DNA of 64,000 nt from Polynucleobacter sp. AP-Latsch-80-C2 (GTDB lineage Bacteria; Pseudomonadota; Gammaproteobacteria; Burkholderiales; Burkholderiaceae): contig NZ_JACVOY010000004.1 of the NCBI RefSeq assembly GCF_018882185.1, positions 62,001-126,000 of the forward strand, read 5' to 3'. Within the stretch, counting starts at the first letter, position 1. Every line of letters starts with the position of its first letter. Positions 7,494-16,660 of this stretch are shown here, piece by piece. The position numbers and the translations under genes were made by a program. The notes beneath the pieces were generated by a model that was not told where the DNA came from, made no database searches, and saw nothing but the letters and a program-made list of their open reading frames with translations.

Positions 7494-8609
7494 TTAATTC
7501 CGAATGAGGCGGAGTCGTAAATCAGGACCAAGGAGGCTCTGATCGATGATTTTCCAATCCTGGCGCTGCTCTAGAGCTTGGAGCGGGCTGACATTAGCCA
7601 TACTAATGCCTTCACCCATAAAGAAAGGAGCGTAATAGAGCAGCAATTCATCTACGCAGCCTTCTCTAAGCATGGAGCCATTCAATTTAAAGCCAGACTC
7701 AATATGAATTTCATTCATCTCGCGCTCTTTGGCGAGATAGGAGAATAGTTTGGGTAAATCCACTTTGCCCTGAGGGTTGGCCATTGCAATCACTTCAATG
7801 CCACGCTCCTCAAATGCTTTGGCCTTTTGCAGTAGCTCAGGACTACTCAGATCAGCACAAACGATGAGTGCACCGGCTTGATCAAGATTCTTCAGAATCT
7901 TCGCAGAAGGTGGTGTCTCGAGTTTGGAATCAATAATGATTTTGAAAGGCTGTCGATCTGTTTGCACATCCCTGACATTCAGGCTCGGATCGTCTTCCTT
8001 AACAGTACCCACACCTGTGACAATCGCACACGCTTGTGCGCGCCAATGATGTCCATCAGCACGCGCGAGCGGCCCTGTAATCCACTGACTCTGTCCATTT
8101 GGTAATGCAGTCTTGCCGTCTAAGCTCGCAGCAATCTTTAATCGCACCCACGGCAATCCACGTGTCATCCGAGAAATAAATCCACGATTCAGAATTTGGG
8201 CTTCAGCCCCTAATAATCCGCAGCGTACCTCGATGCCTGCAGCCTTTAAACGCTCCAGGCCTTGTCCAGCAACCAAAGGATTGGGATCAGACATTGCCAC
8301 TACCACCATAGCTGGCTTTGCAGCAATCAAAGCGTCTACACAAGGCGGCGTGCGGCCAGTGTGATTGCATGGCTCTAATGTGACGTAAACGGTAGAGCCC
8401 TGTGCATTTAAACCCTTAGCTTTGACATCAGCCAATGCCTGCACTTCTGCATGAGGGCCACCTACTTTTTGAGTATTGCCACGGCCTATGACTTGGCCAT
8501 CTTTCACAATCACGCACCCTACACGAGGATTGGGATTGGATAAATAAAGCGATTTTTGAGCCTGGGCCAAAGCCTCGCTCATAAATTGGTGGTCGACTGC
8601 GCTATACAT
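7494..8609 (-). CDS. ribD: RibD, bifunctional deaminase/reductase of riboflavin synthesis
   Basis: Carries out the second and third steps of riboflavin synthesis. The N-terminal deaminase domain (about residues 1-145) has zinc ligands His53 (HAE), Cys81 and Cys90 (PCNHTGRTPPC), with proton shuttle Glu55. The C-terminal reductase domain (about 150-371) contains RPFVxxK-like blocks (LPWVRLKIAASLDGK) and the GTVKEDDPSLNVR segment. Total length of 371 residues is typical. ribE follows on the same strand, and the minor-pilin cluster lies upstream. Confidence 0.96.
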   Translation of the reverse strand: MYSAVDHQFMSEALAQAQKSLYLSNPNPRVGCVIVKDGQVIGRGNTQKVGGPHAEVQALADVKAKGLNAQGSTVYVTLEPCNHTGRTPPCVDALIAAKPAMVVVAMSDPNPLVAGQGLERLKAAGIEVRCGLLGAEAQILNRGFISRMTRGLPWVRLKIAASLDGKTALPNGQSQWITGPLARADGHHWRAQACAIVTGVGTVKEDDPSLNVRDVQTDRQPFKIIIDSKLETPPSAKILKNLDQAGALIVCADLSSPELLQKAKAFEERGIEVIAMANPQGKVDLPKLFSYLAKEREMNEIHIESGFKLNGSMLREGCVDELLLYYAPFFMGEGISMANVSPLQALEQRQDWKIIDQSLLGPDLRLRLIRN

Positions 8610-8675
8610 GGGTCTATTAAAACCGATTGTTTACGGAAGCACCAAATTTCCAAGAATTTGCTGAGGCTTATTGGC

Positions 8676-9245
8676 TTATTTGCAGCGCTTTGAATCTTTA
8701 CTGGGATCACAGATCCGCCAACGCCCACCACTACCCAATACCAGCTGCCGCTCTAGATGAGGCGCCCTTAGGTGACCCAAGATCAAGCGATTCGCTACAA
8801 ATCCACCTTGACCCGTTTTAGCAGCTCCGGCCGGATTAAACAAAATACCCTTTTGATTTGAATGGGGATCAGTAAACCCTTTGCCACCACCCTTAAAGTA
8901 AATCGGATAAATTTTTTCTTGGGAGAACCAGCTCTTGCTGACGCAGCCCGCTTTTATGCCTTTTCCAATACAACCACTTTTGACTAGCCAGCCTGTTTCC
9001 CAGGCATTGTCTGCACGGGGAGCGATGAGAACAGATTCACCCAATTGCAAAGCTTGATTACGGGCAAAGTGTGCGTGAGCAATAAATCGTCTCGCAATCG
9101 TATCGATTTCTCGTGCAGCAATTTGCTCTTGCAAGTGCGGCATTGTTGCCACTGCCATGATGGCGACGATCAATATAACGGCCATCAACTCTAACAAGCT
9201 GCCACCGAACTGAGTACTCTGATATTGATAAGGTGTCTTACTCAA
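8676..9245 (-). CDS. FimT/GspH-like type IV minor pseudopilin
   Basis: This 189-residue protein has a type III prepilin signal: short leader, cleavage between Gly14 and Gly15, then SLLELMAVILIVAIMAVA with Glu at mature position 5. Mature residue 1 would be Gly rather than the usual Phe or Met. The remainder resembles GspH/FimT (ARRFIAHAHFARNQALQLGE), which prime pilus assembly and in some bacteria bind DNA. The start is a TTG that overlaps the end of the preceding pilin-like gene by 8 bases. It is the last gene of a pilV-pilW-pilX-fimT-like group. Confidence 0.75.
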   Translation of the reverse strand: MSKTPYQYQSTQFGGSLLELMAVILIVAIMAVATMPHLQEQIAAREIDTIARRFIAHAHFARNQALQLGESVLIAPRADNAWETGWLVKSGCIGKGIKAGCVSKSWFSQEKIYPIYFKGGGKGFTDPHSNQKGILFNPAGAAKTGQGGFVANRLILGHLRAPHLERQLVLGSGGRWRICDPSKDSKRCK

Positions 9246-9567
9246 AAACTTGTCGCCAATTTAAACGTGATGCTACGCCCGTTTTTTCATCCAAGAAAAC
9301 GTGTATCTGCACTCCAGGCTTTTGCTTGCTAGTGATCAGCCAAATATTTTTTCCAGCAGGTTGAATGAAACATGCATTCTCTGTCAGAGCAGAAATATTA
9401 GAAATATTTTTCTCACACTCTATCACTGCCTTTTCTGCAGCAATGAATCCTCGACGTGCAGTGGACATTGTGCCGGGCTCTACGATGGATAGGGTCGCCA
9501 TGCGTTCCAAATACACAATGAGCGAGGAGCAAAGCATTAACAAAGAAAGTACCCATGCCAGAATCAC
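9238..9567 (-). CDS. Small pilin-like membrane protein (PilX position)
   Basis: A protein of 109 residues with one hydrophobic N-terminal segment (ILAWVLSLLMLCSSLIVYL) and a short extracytoplasmic domain with two cysteines (CEKNISNISALTENACF) that could form a disulfide. It starts with GTG overlapping the stop of the upstream gene (GTGA). There is no prepilin leader: the frame is closed by TAG only three codons before the GTG. PilX-like function is inferred only from its position between PilW-like and FimT-like genes; sequence similarity to PilX is not convincing by eye. Confidence 0.55.
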   Translation of the reverse strand: MILAWVLSLLMLCSSLIVYLERMATLSIVEPGTMSTARRGFIAAEKAVIECEKNISNISALTENACFIQPAGKNIWLITSKQKPGVQIHVFLDEKTGVASRLNWRQVFE

Positions 9568-10205
9568 GGTAGATTCCTAGTGGCAAAGCTGCGCTCCATA
9601 TCCAACTGAAGTAAGCGCCCATCTGTCATCTGCAGCCTAACCCTATATAGCCTCTGGCTTGAAGCTGTATTGCCGTGAGATGAGTGAAGCTCTTCAACAG
9701 TCAATAGATTGACGCCATTCATGAGCGTGGTATTTTGAATTCGTCCTTGTCGATCGAGTGATTGGCACATCAAAGAGCCACCATTTACCTTGCCCCCTTT
9801 GGGTATACCTGCTTGGCGCTCAACTAAAAATCCCTGAAGTGCTAACTGATTTTTAGTGCGATCTTGAGAAAGTACATTACCAATGCAATCAAAATCTACG
9901 CCATCAGATAAACCATGTTTTACCGTCAAAGAATCAGATGATCGGTATCCCGACTTTTTCTGAATCTGAATGAACTCTTGGGAATTGGATTTTTTATTTT
10001 TTACTGACTGAGTCTTAACGTTGGAATATCCCGCCATCCGAATAGCGCGCCCAATCAACTCCAAAGCCCTATCTCCTTCGGAAATTAATGCCTGGGTTTT
10101 TTCATACTGAATTTGCTTTGCCACTAACTCAGCGCTGGTTTTTAATAAGGGGGCTAGCAGTGCTGTACTTAGAGCGAGAGCGACTAGACACTCGAGCAGA
10201 CTCAT
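9564..10205 (-). CDS. PilW-like minor pilin lacking a leader peptide
   Basis: This 213-residue protein begins directly with M-S-L-L-E followed by CLVALALSTALLAPLL, which is the start of a mature type IV pilin (Glu at position 5) with no leader and no Gly at -1. An in-frame TAA lies two codons upstream, so no longer N-terminus is available. The rest resembles PilW-type minor pilins (DRALELIGRAIRMAGYSN; DSLTVKHGLSDGVDFDCIG). It overlaps the PilV-like gene by 77 bases in another frame. It may be a natural leaderless form, a damaged gene or a sequence error. Confidence 0.65.
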   Translation of the reverse strand: MSLLECLVALALSTALLAPLLKTSAELVAKQIQYEKTQALISEGDRALELIGRAIRMAGYSNVKTQSVKNKKSNSQEFIQIQKKSGYRSSDSLTVKHGLSDGVDFDCIGNVLSQDRTKNQLALQGFLVERQAGIPKGGKVNGGSLMCQSLDRQGRIQNTTLMNGVNLLTVEELHSSHGNTASSQRLYRVRLQMTDGRLLQLDMERSFATRNLP

Positions 10206-10452
10206 TCTTTACTGAGTCACCAGAAATATTGGTATTGCGCGTATTGCGCGCATACTCGCTACTCTCAAAAACATCTGATTCCTTTCGAAGTTCTGCTTTT
10301 TTGGTCTGTAATTGGGTTTGGCGTAATACCAAGCCTTGATAGATATGCGTCATTGCTGTCCAGCTGCCTATGATCAAACTCATCGCCACCAAGACTTCTA
10401 GCAAAATAAATCCGCCCTGGGCTTTTTTACGGTGTTGATCTGGTAAGCGCAT
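10129..10452 (-). CDS. PilV-like type IV prepilin
   Basis: The 107-residue product has a leader (MRLPDQHRKKAQGG), cleavage site Gly14/Phe15 and mature start FILLEVLVAMSLIIGS with Glu at +5, the standard prepilin arrangement. It is short for PilV (often 150-180 residues), and its last 26 codons run through the start of the next pilin gene in another frame, so the C-terminus may not be the original one. It is first in the minor-pilin group and divergent from ribBX with a 122-base spacer. Confidence 0.65.
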   Translation of the reverse strand: MRLPDQHRKKAQGGFILLEVLVAMSLIIGSWTAMTHIYQGLVLRQTQLQTKKAELRKESDVFESSEYARNTRNTNISGDSVKNESARVSSRSRSKYSTASPLIKNQR

Positions 10453-10574
10453 AGGCCATTTTCAAGATTCTCCTAAGCTTCTAAAACACCCCTGCTGGGC
10501 ACTTCTTGTCGGAAAGTTGGGGTATTGCTGTAAGAGATCACAGTAATTAGCTCATCAGCTTAAAATAGAGGGCT

Positions 10575-11720
10575 ATGCCAAATAAACTCGCCTCTACCGA
10601 AGAAATCATTGCAGAGCTCCGTGCTGGGCGGATGGTCATATTGGTCGACGAAGAAGATCGTGAAAACGAGGGTGATCTCGTCCTGGCCGCTGACCATGTC
10701 ACAGCTGAGGCAGTCAATTTCATGGCCAAACATGGTCGTGGCCTGATTTGCCTCACCCTAACTCGTGAGCGTTGCCAGCAACTCAATCTGCCGCTGATGG
10801 TTCGGGATAATGGTACCTCCATGGGAACCAACTTCACAGTTTCAATTGAAGCGGCTACTGGAGTCACCACAGGTATTTCTGCGGCTGATCGTGCGCTGAC
10901 TATTAAAACCGCAGTCGCACCTAATGCAAAACCGAATGATCTCGTTCAGCCAGGGCACGTATTTCCACTGATGGCACAACCTGGTGGCGTGCTCATTCGT
11001 TCAGGACATACTGAAGCTGGTTGTGATTTAGCTGCGATGGCAGGTTGCTCGCCTACTTCTGTGATTTGTGAAATCATGAAAGACGACGGCAGCATGGCGC
11101 GTCTTCCTGACTTACTAGAGTTTGCCAAAGAGCATCAACTCAAGATTGGCAGCATCGCTGATCTGATTCAATATCGTAGCCAGCATGAAAGTATCGTGGT
11201 GCGCGAAGGTGAACGTGAGTTCATTACACCTTGGGGTAAATTCAAAGGCGTTATCTATCGCGATAAGCCTAGTTCTTGCATTCATATTGCGCTAGTGCAC
11301 GGTAAACCATCAGAGGATCAAGAAACTTTAGTGCGCGTGCATGAGCCCGTGACAGTATTGGATTTCTTAGACGCTAACGTCAGCACACACTCCTGGCCGC
11401 TTGCTCAAGCACTTCAGCAGATTGCTGCCTCCAGTGCAGGTGTGGCCGTTCTGCTCAATGCCTCAGGTATTGCTGCGCCTAACGATACGGACTGGTTAGC
11501 CCAATTTCAAAAACTCAATGGCGCAAAACCAGAAGATTCCACACCGCTCGCGCGTAAGACGGATTTCAGAAGTTATGGCATCGGTGCACAAATCCTCAAA
11601 GATATTGGCGTGGGCAAAATGCGTCTACTTGCCAACCCAAGTCCAGTGCCTAGCCTCTCTGGCTATAAATTAGAAGTAACGGGCTATGCTCCTTACACAC
11701 CAACCCATTTAGAAAAGTAG
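10575..11720 (+). CDS. ribB: 3,4-dihydroxy-2-butanone 4-phosphate synthase with degenerate GTP cyclohydrolase II domain (RibBX type)
   Basis: The N-terminal domain (about residues 1-205) makes DHBP from ribulose 5-phosphate; the acidic metal site is visible in [13 protein letters not shown] and the second metal/substrate block in [14 protein letters not shown]. The C-terminal part (about 206-381) aligns with GTP cyclohydrolase II by its framework ([21 protein letters not shown] at about 252-258), but the zinc-binding cysteine region that follows is replaced by [16 protein letters not shown]. It is therefore unlikely to be an active cyclohydrolase, as in known RibBX proteins, and a separate ribA is expected elsewhere. 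First gene of ribBX-ribH-nusB. Confidence 0.93.
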   Translation: MPNKLASTEEIIAELRAGRMVILVDEEDRENEGDLVLAADHVTAEAVNFMAKHGRGLICLTLTRERCQQLNLPLMVRDNGTSMGTNFTVSIEAATGVTTGISAADRALTIKTAVAPNAKPNDLVQPGHVFPLMAQPGGVLIRSGHTEAGCDLAAMAGCSPTSVICEIMKDDGSMARLPDLLEFAKEHQLKIGSIADLIQYRSQHESIVVREGEREFITPWGKFKGVIYRDKPSSCIHIALVHGKPSEDQETLVRVHEPVTVLDFLDANVSTHSWPLAQALQQIAASSAGVAVLLNASGIAAPNDTDWLAQFQKLNGAKPEDSTPLARKTDFRSYGIGAQILKDIGVGKMRLLANPSPVPSLSGYKLEVTGYAPYTPTHLEK

Positions 11721-11727
11721 ATTGGAT

Positions 11728-12240
11728 ATGACTAACTCTAACAATGATTATGTTGGCGTCTTAGCAGCCGACTTGAATGGCCAAGATCTGCGTATTGGTA
11801 TCGTGCAAGCGCGTTTTAATGAAGATCACTGCACAGCACTGACGAATGCCTGCATTACTGAACTCTTAGCATTGGGTGTTGCCCAAGAAGACATTAAATT
11901 GGTAACTGTTCCAGGTGCATTAGAAATTCCATTTGCATTACAGAAGATGGCAGAGACCGGTGAGTTCGATGGTCTTGTTGCGCTAGGCGCAGTGATCCGT
12001 GGCGAAACTTATCATTTTGAATTGGTCTCTAACGAATCTGCCGCTGGCATTACCCGTATTTGTCTTGAGTCTGGTTTACCGATTGCCAACGGCGTACTCA
12101 CTTGTGAAACCGATGAGCAAGCGCAAGTACGCGTCAATGTTAAAGGCGCTGATTGCGCCAAAGCGGTTGTTGAAATGGCCAACCTAGCCCTCGCACTAAC
12201 TCCCGATCTTGATATCGAGATCAACTCTGATGAAGCGTAA
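11728..12240 (+). CDS. ribH: 6,7-dimethyl-8-ribityllumazine synthase
   Basis: Condenses DHBP with the ribitylaminopyrimidine to form lumazine, using the product of the preceding gene. The 170-residue protein shows the family blocks [44 protein letters not shown] and [16 protein letters not shown] use ATG at 11728 rather than TTG at 11722, because GAAAAG upstream of the ATG gives better spacing. It lies 7 bases after ribBX and 2 bases before nusB. A short acidic tail follows the conserved core. Confidence 0.96.
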   Translation: MTNSNNDYVGVLAADLNGQDLRIGIVQARFNEDHCTALTNACITELLALGVAQEDIKLVTVPGALEIPFALQKMAETGEFDGLVALGAVIRGETYHFELVSNESAAGITRICLESGLPIANGVLTCETDEQAQVRVNVKGADCAKAVVEMANLALALTPDLDIEINSDEA

Positions 12241-12242
12241 AG

Positions 12243-12758
12243 ATGAACATCCCTAAATCCAGCGCACCCGTTCCCACTCCAGAATCGAAGGATGGCAAGC
12301 CAAGCGCACCAAAACGCTCACTGACTCCACGTCGTCGCGCTCGTGAGTACGCCCTTCAAGGTGTTTACCAAAGCCTGGTAACGCGTCGTGCAGGTAGCAT
12401 TCCCAATAAAGCCGCTATTGCTAAACAACTGGCTGAAGATCCAGCATTTCGTCGTTGCCAGTTAGAACTCTTTCAAGGCATCTTTGAAGGCGTTTTAGAT
12501 CACACTGATGAACTAGAGGCCATCATTACCCCCGCCCTAGACCGTCCGATCAATGAGCTCTCCCCAGTGGAGCATGCTGCCCTTCTGATTGGCGCATATG
12601 AGCTAGCTCTTGACTTGTCCGTACCTTATAAAGTCGCTATCAACGAAGCAGTTGAGCTGGCCAAAACTTTTGGTGGGACTGATGGCCACAAATACGTTAA
12701 TGGTGTCCTCGATCTTCTAGCCCAGAACCTTCGCAGTACAGAAATCCAAGCCAGCTAA
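12243..12758 (+). CDS. nusB: NusB, transcription antitermination factor
   Basis: NusB binds boxA RNA with NusE to prevent early termination in rRNA operons. The 171-residue product has a basic N-terminal extension of about 30 residues (PKRSLTPRRRAREYALQGVYQ) before the all-helical NusB fold. The C-terminal block VPYKVAINEAVELAKTFGGTDGHKYVNGVLD is diagnostic. The rib-nusB linkage is common in bacteria. An intrinsic terminator follows. Confidence 0.96.
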   Translation: MNIPKSSAPVPTPESKDGKPSAPKRSLTPRRRAREYALQGVYQSLVTRRAGSIPNKAAIAKQLAEDPAFRRCQLELFQGIFEGVLDHTDELEAIITPALDRPINELSPVEHAALLIGAYELALDLSVPYKVAINEAVELAKTFGGTDGHKYVNGVLDLLAQNLRSTEIQAS

Positions 12759-12781
12759 TCGCTAAGACGCTTGCTAGACTG

Positions 12782-12816
12782 AGCCTCCAGGTTTATTCCT
12801 TGGAGGCTTTTTCTTT
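12782..12816 (+). terminator. Intrinsic terminator of the ribBX-ribH-nusB operon
   Basis: Arms GCCTCCA (12783-12789) and TGGAGGC (12801-12807) form a seven-pair stem followed by TTTTTCTTTT. It lies 24 bases after the nusB stop and ends the riboflavin-nusB transcript. Confidence 0.85.
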
Positions 12817-12904
12817 TGGGCGATGCAGCATTTAAGCAAAGCCGATCTTAGGGGGATAAAATGATTTTTAGTTCCTTTCAATTTGCACTTACTTAAAGTC
12901 CACC

Positions 12905-14383
12905 ATGCCAACAATTGATATTCGCAAGCTCCTAAAAGACCCAAGCCTTTTTAAAGAAGAGGCCTTTATTAATAACCAATGGGTCAAGTCAAGCTCGGGC
13001 GCTTCATTCCCAATCAACAATCCAGCTACTGGCGAGATCATTGCGCAGGTAGCTAACTTAGGTGCTGCAGATGCTGAGAAGGCGATTGCTGCTGCCGATC
13101 AAGCGCTGCCAAAATGGAAAGCCATCACCGGCAAAGAGCGTGCAGGACTGATGCGTAAGTGGTTTGACCTCATTTTGCAAAACAAAGATGATCTCGCCAT
13201 TTTGATGACCTTAGAGCAAGGTAAACCCCTCGCTGAATCTGCTGGTGAAGTCGTTTACGGCGCATCGTTTATTGAATGGTATGCAGAAGAAGCCAAGCGA
13301 GTCTCTGGAACCATCCCAACTACTATCTGGGGTGATAAGCGCTTCATGGTTCTCAAGCAACCTGTAGGTGTTTGCGTAGCCATCACGCCCTGGAACTTCC
13401 CGAACGCCATGATCACTCGCAAAATCGCGCCAGCAATGGCAGCCGGTTGCACGATTGTGATCAAGCCAGCTGAGCAAACCCCATTGTCAGCTTTAGCACT
13501 TGCTGAGCTTGCAGTGCGCGCAGGCATTCCGGAAGGCGTCGTGAACATCATCACTGCCGATGCTGATCAATCTATTGCTGTTGGTAAAACACTATGCGCC
13601 TCACCAACGGTTCGTCACCTGTCCTTTACGGGATCGACTGAAGTAGGCCGCATTCTGATGGCGCAATGTGCGCCGACTGTGAAAAAGCTCGGCCTGGAAT
13701 TAGGTGGTCACGCGCCATTTATCGTATTTGATGATGCTGATATTGATGCGGCTGTAGCAGGCGCTATAGCTTCTAAATATCGTAACTCTGGCCAAACCTG
13801 CGTTTGCGCTAATCGCCTCTACGTTCACAAAAAAATTCATGACGTCTTTGTCGAAAAATTTGCTAAAGCGGTTCAAGCTATCAAAGTCGGCAACGGCATG
13901 GAAGCAGGGATCTCTCAAGGCCCCTTGATTGATCAAGCAGCCCTTGAAAAAGTCGAGCGTCATATTGCTGATGCGCTAAGTAAAGGCGCCAAGTTAGTAA
14001 CTGGTGGTAAGCCCTCCTCTTTAGGTGGCACTTACTACGAGCCTACTATTTTGGACAATGTCACCAACGACATGCTCATTACTTACGAAGAAACTTTTGG
14101 GCCAGTTGCCCCAATCATTACTTTTGAAAGTGATGAAGAAGTAGTGCAGTTAGCCAACAATAGTCAGTATGGTTTGGCATCCTACTTCTATAGCCGTGAT
14201 ATCGGTCGTATCTGGAAAGTAGCTGAAGCTTTGGAATACGGCATGGTGGGCGTCAACAGCGGCATCATCGCCAACGAAGTAGTGCCATTTGGTGGAGTAA
14301 AACAATCCGGCTTAGGCAGAGAAGGCAGCGTCTTTGGTATGGATGAATACTTAGAACTCAAGTACGTCTGTATCACGCTGTAA
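12905..14383 (+). CDS. gabD: Succinate-semialdehyde dehydrogenase (NAD(P)+)
   Basis: Oxidises succinate semialdehyde to succinate, linking 4-aminobutyrate breakdown to the TCA cycle. The 492-residue aldehyde dehydrogenase has catalytic Cys299 in NSGQTCVCANRL, the general base Glu265 in LELGGHAPF and the cofactor region SFTGSTEVGR. VPFGGVKQSGLGREG near the C-terminus fits the GabD group. It is a single gene after the nusB terminator and convergent with trmB. Substrate is inferred from subfamily motifs; glutarate semialdehyde is a possible alternative. Confidence 0.9.
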   Translation: MPTIDIRKLLKDPSLFKEEAFINNQWVKSSSGASFPINNPATGEIIAQVANLGAADAEKAIAAADQALPKWKAITGKERAGLMRKWFDLILQNKDDLAILMTLEQGKPLAESAGEVVYGASFIEWYAEEAKRVSGTIPTTIWGDKRFMVLKQPVGVCVAITPWNFPNAMITRKIAPAMAAGCTIVIKPAEQTPLSALALAELAVRAGIPEGVVNIITADADQSIAVGKTLCASPTVRHLSFTGSTEVGRILMAQCAPTVKKLGLELGGHAPFIVFDDADIDAAVAGAIASKYRNSGQTCVCANRLYVHKKIHDVFVEKFAKAVQAIKVGNGMEAGISQGPLIDQAALEKVERHIADALSKGAKLVTGGKPSSLGGTYYEPTILDNVTNDMLITYEETFGPVAPIITFESDEEVVQLANNSQYGLASYFYSRDIGRIWKVAEALEYGMVGVNSGIIANEVVPFGGVKQSGLGREGSVFGMDEYLELKYVCITL

Positions 14384-14410
14384 TACTTCAGCAGTCCAAC
14401 TTCAAAACGC

Positions 14411-15196
14411 TTACCTTTTGATATAGACCAGATCCCAAACACCGTGGCCTAGCTTGATGCCACGGTTCTCAAACTTGGTGATGGGTCTATATGCTGGTCT
14501 TTCTACATACCCCGCATGATGGGCCTCTAGCTGAGCCAAGCTTGGCTTAAATTCATTTGAAGACTCACCATCTTTAGCGACATCATCAGCACCGAAGGTC
14601 TCAATCTTGATTTGCTCACCAGAAGTATTTTGCAATGCAGGTTCAGCGTTCAAGACTAAAAGCATTTGCTCGGCATAGTTATGCCAGTCGGTTGCTAAAT
14701 GCAGGTAGCCGCCAGGCTTTAAACGAGAGACCAACAACTTTACAAAAGTAGATTGAATGAGGCGACGCTTATGATGGCGCTTCTTGTGCCAGGGATCTGC
14801 AAAGTAAATATGAATTCCATCTAAAGCATTTTCTGGAAGCATCCTCTCCAAAACCTCCACAGCATCATGGCGAATTAGCCTCAGATTGGTGAGTTGGTTT
14901 TCACCAATCAACTTGAGTAGCGCGCCCACTCCTGGTGGGTGCACTTCAATCGCCAGAAAATCATCATCTTTTCGAAGGGCAGCGATTTTGGCAGTGGTCT
15001 CCCCCATACCAAATCCGATTTCTAGAATCTTGGGTTTATTTGATCCCCCAAAAGCATTGACGAAGTCAACTTGCCCATCCTGAAACGGAATCAAAAATTG
15101 CGGGCCTAGCTCCTCAATGGCGCGCTGCTGACCTGCGGTGGTTCTGCCTGCCCTTAAGACAAAAGAGCGAATGCGCTCAACTGGATGGGACGACAA
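14411..15196 (-). CDS. trmB: tRNA (guanine-N7-)-methyltransferase
   Basis: Methylates G46 of tRNA with S-adenosylmethionine. Visible motifs are [17 protein letters not shown] (SAM site), [30 protein letters not shown] and a C-terminal [17 protein letters not shown]. There is no ATG ahead of the conserved region. I choose TTG at 15196, one base after the stop of the upstream gene, with AGGAAGG 12 bases before it. An alternative TTG at 15226 would overlap the upstream gene by 29 bases and add ten residues. The product is about 261 residues. Confidence 0.9.
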   Translation of the reverse strand: MSSHPVERIRSFVLRAGRTTAGQQRAIEELGPQFLIPFQDGQVDFVNAFGGSNKPKILEIGFGMGETTAKIAALRKDDDFLAIEVHPPGVGALLKLIGENQLTNLRLIRHDAVEVLERMLPENALDGIHIYFADPWHKKRHHKRRLIQSTFVKLLVSRLKPGGYLHLATDWHNYAEQMLLVLNAEPALQNTSGEQIKIETFGADDVAKDGESSNEFKPSLAQLEAHHAGYVERPAYRPITKFENRGIKLGHGVWDLVYIKR

Positions 15197-15197
15197 G

Positions 15198-16133
15198 TTA
15201 AGCCAGTACCTTCCTAAAGTAGGCAATGGTTTCTTTTAAACCATCCTCTAGGTTTACTTTTGGCTCCCAACCCAGCTTTGCTTTTGCAAGCTCGATATTG
15301 GGCTGACGCTGTTTTGGGTCATCGGATGGCAATGGCTCAAAAACCAATTTCGATTTACTGCCAGAGAGGCGCAAAATAGTTTCAGCCAACTGCAGCATCG
15401 TAAATTCACCTGGGTTACCAGTGTTTACAGGGCCTGTAAAGCCTTGCTCGGAATTCATCATGAGTACAAAAGCATCGATCAAGTCATCTACGTAGCAAAA
15501 GCTGCGAGTTTGCTGACCATCGCCGTAAATAGTGATGTCTTTACCTTGTAGTGCTTGGACGATGAAGTTACTCACTACGCGTCCATCATGGGGATTCATA
15601 CGAGGGCCGTAGGTATTAAAAATACGCACGACTTTAATATCCAAACCGTGTTGACGGTAATAGTCAAAGAACAAAGTTTCTGCACAACGCTTGCCTTCGT
15701 CATAGCAAGAGCGAATGCCGATGGGATTGACTCTTCCCCAATATTCTTCTGGCTGGGGATGTACTTCTGGATCGCCATACACTTCACTGGTCGATGCTTG
15801 CAAAATACGCGCACGAGTTCGCTTTGCTAAACCCAACATATTGATCGCACCATGCACACTGGTCTTCGTCGTTTGCACAGGGTCATACTGATAATGTACT
15901 GGTGATGCAGGACAGGCTAAGTTGTAAATCTGATTTGTCTCTACATACAGCGGAAAAGTCACATCGTGACGCATGACTTCTAATTTGGTATTCGATAGCA
16001 AATGCTCAAGGTTTTGCTTGCTACCGGTAAAGAAATTATCGACCACCAAAACCTCATTCTTATCCTTAAGAAGTCTTTCAGTGAGGTGAGAGCCTAAAAA
16101 GCCTGCGCCACCAGTAATGAGGATTTTGTTCAT
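15198..16133 (-). CDS. UDP-glucuronate decarboxylase-like SDR (UXS type)
   Basis: An extended short-chain dehydrogenase of 311 residues that would convert UDP-glucuronate to UDP-xylose via a 4-keto intermediate. It has the Rossmann motif GGAGFLGSH at about residues 8-16, TSEVYGDP, the catalytic pair in SCYDEGKR (YxxxK), and the UXS-like segments [12 protein letters not shown] and [19 protein letters not shown]. It probably supplies a pentose donor for surface glycans coded a few kb away, but it sits outside the main cluster next to trmB. Activity on UDP-glucuronate is inferred from family motifs. Confidence 0.85.
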   Translation of the reverse strand: MNKILITGGAGFLGSHLTERLLKDKNEVLVVDNFFTGSKQNLEHLLSNTKLEVMRHDVTFPLYVETNQIYNLACPASPVHYQYDPVQTTKTSVHGAINMLGLAKRTRARILQASTSEVYGDPEVHPQPEEYWGRVNPIGIRSCYDEGKRCAETLFFDYYRQHGLDIKVVRIFNTYGPRMNPHDGRVVSNFIVQALQGKDITIYGDGQQTRSFCYVDDLIDAFVLMMNSEQGFTGPVNTGNPGEFTMLQLAETILRLSGSKSKLVFEPLPSDDPKQRQPNIELAKAKLGWEPKVNLEDGLKETIAYFRKVLA

Positions 16134-16180
16134 ATTGAGTCTTTTATTAAAGTTCTGCCAATTTTAACGGCATCAATCAC

Positions 16181-16636
16181 CTAGTGATGAGGAGAGTCCC
16201 AGCCAGCCGAGCGATAGGCGAATACCACTTCAGCCAATACAAAGCCCAATGAGGTCATAAAGGACACTAAACCCAGCACAAAGGTCCAAATGACATAGGC
16301 AGTCTGAAGGGATCTGACAGCCCCGGCCTGAAAGAAGAAGAGCTCAAGCACGGTTAAGGAAATAAATAATCCGCTTAAGACATCAAAAAAGATCGCCGCA
16401 GTGCACAAACGACCACGGATTTTTGCCTCATTCGCCTCAATCCGCATTTGCACTCGAGCCGTCTCTGTCAGGTTGGGATCCCCATGAATGAGTTTTTGAA
16501 TCGAGCGCATACGATCTACCGATCGCGCTAATCGCGCTGAAATCGCATTGAGCAAAGTAGCAACCGCAGTTAATAAAAAAACCGGCGCCAAGGCTAGCTG
16601 AATATTATTGGTAATTGCATCAATGGATACGTCCAT
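16181..16636 (-). CDS. DUF2721 family membrane protein
   Basis: A protein of 151 residues with an N-terminal hydrophobic segment (LALAPVFLLTAVATLLNAISARLAR), a charged cytosolic stretch (DRMRSIQKLIHGDPNL) and two more hydrophobic helices near the C-terminus (FFDVLSGLFISLTVLELFFF and VIWTFVLGLVSFMTSLGFVLAEVVF). This pattern matches DUF2721, whose function is unknown. It lies 24 bases after uppP on the same strand and may be cotranscribed. No catalytic motif is visible. Confidence 0.8.
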   Translation of the reverse strand: MDVSIDAITNNIQLALAPVFLLTAVATLLNAISARLARSVDRMRSIQKLIHGDPNLTETARVQMRIEANEAKIRGRLCTAAIFFDVLSGLFISLTVLELFFFQAGAVRSLQTAYVIWTFVLGLVSFMTSLGFVLAEVVFAYRSAGWDSPHH

Positions 16637-16660
16637 ATTGATTCCTAAATGATTGATGAA

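Noticed and set aside
10231..10251. Short tandem repeat (ATTGCGCGT/ATTGCGCGC) in the PilV-like gene
   Set aside because: Only two imperfect 9-base units, in frame in the coding sequence; too short to call a repeat array, although it lies just upstream of the leaderless PilW start.
10453..10574. Possible FMN riboswitch upstream of ribBX
   Set aside because: The spacer has a small CACCCC/GGGGT pairing but none of the conserved RFN element segments (such as the GGGGCAGGG and GACCGGCGGT type blocks).
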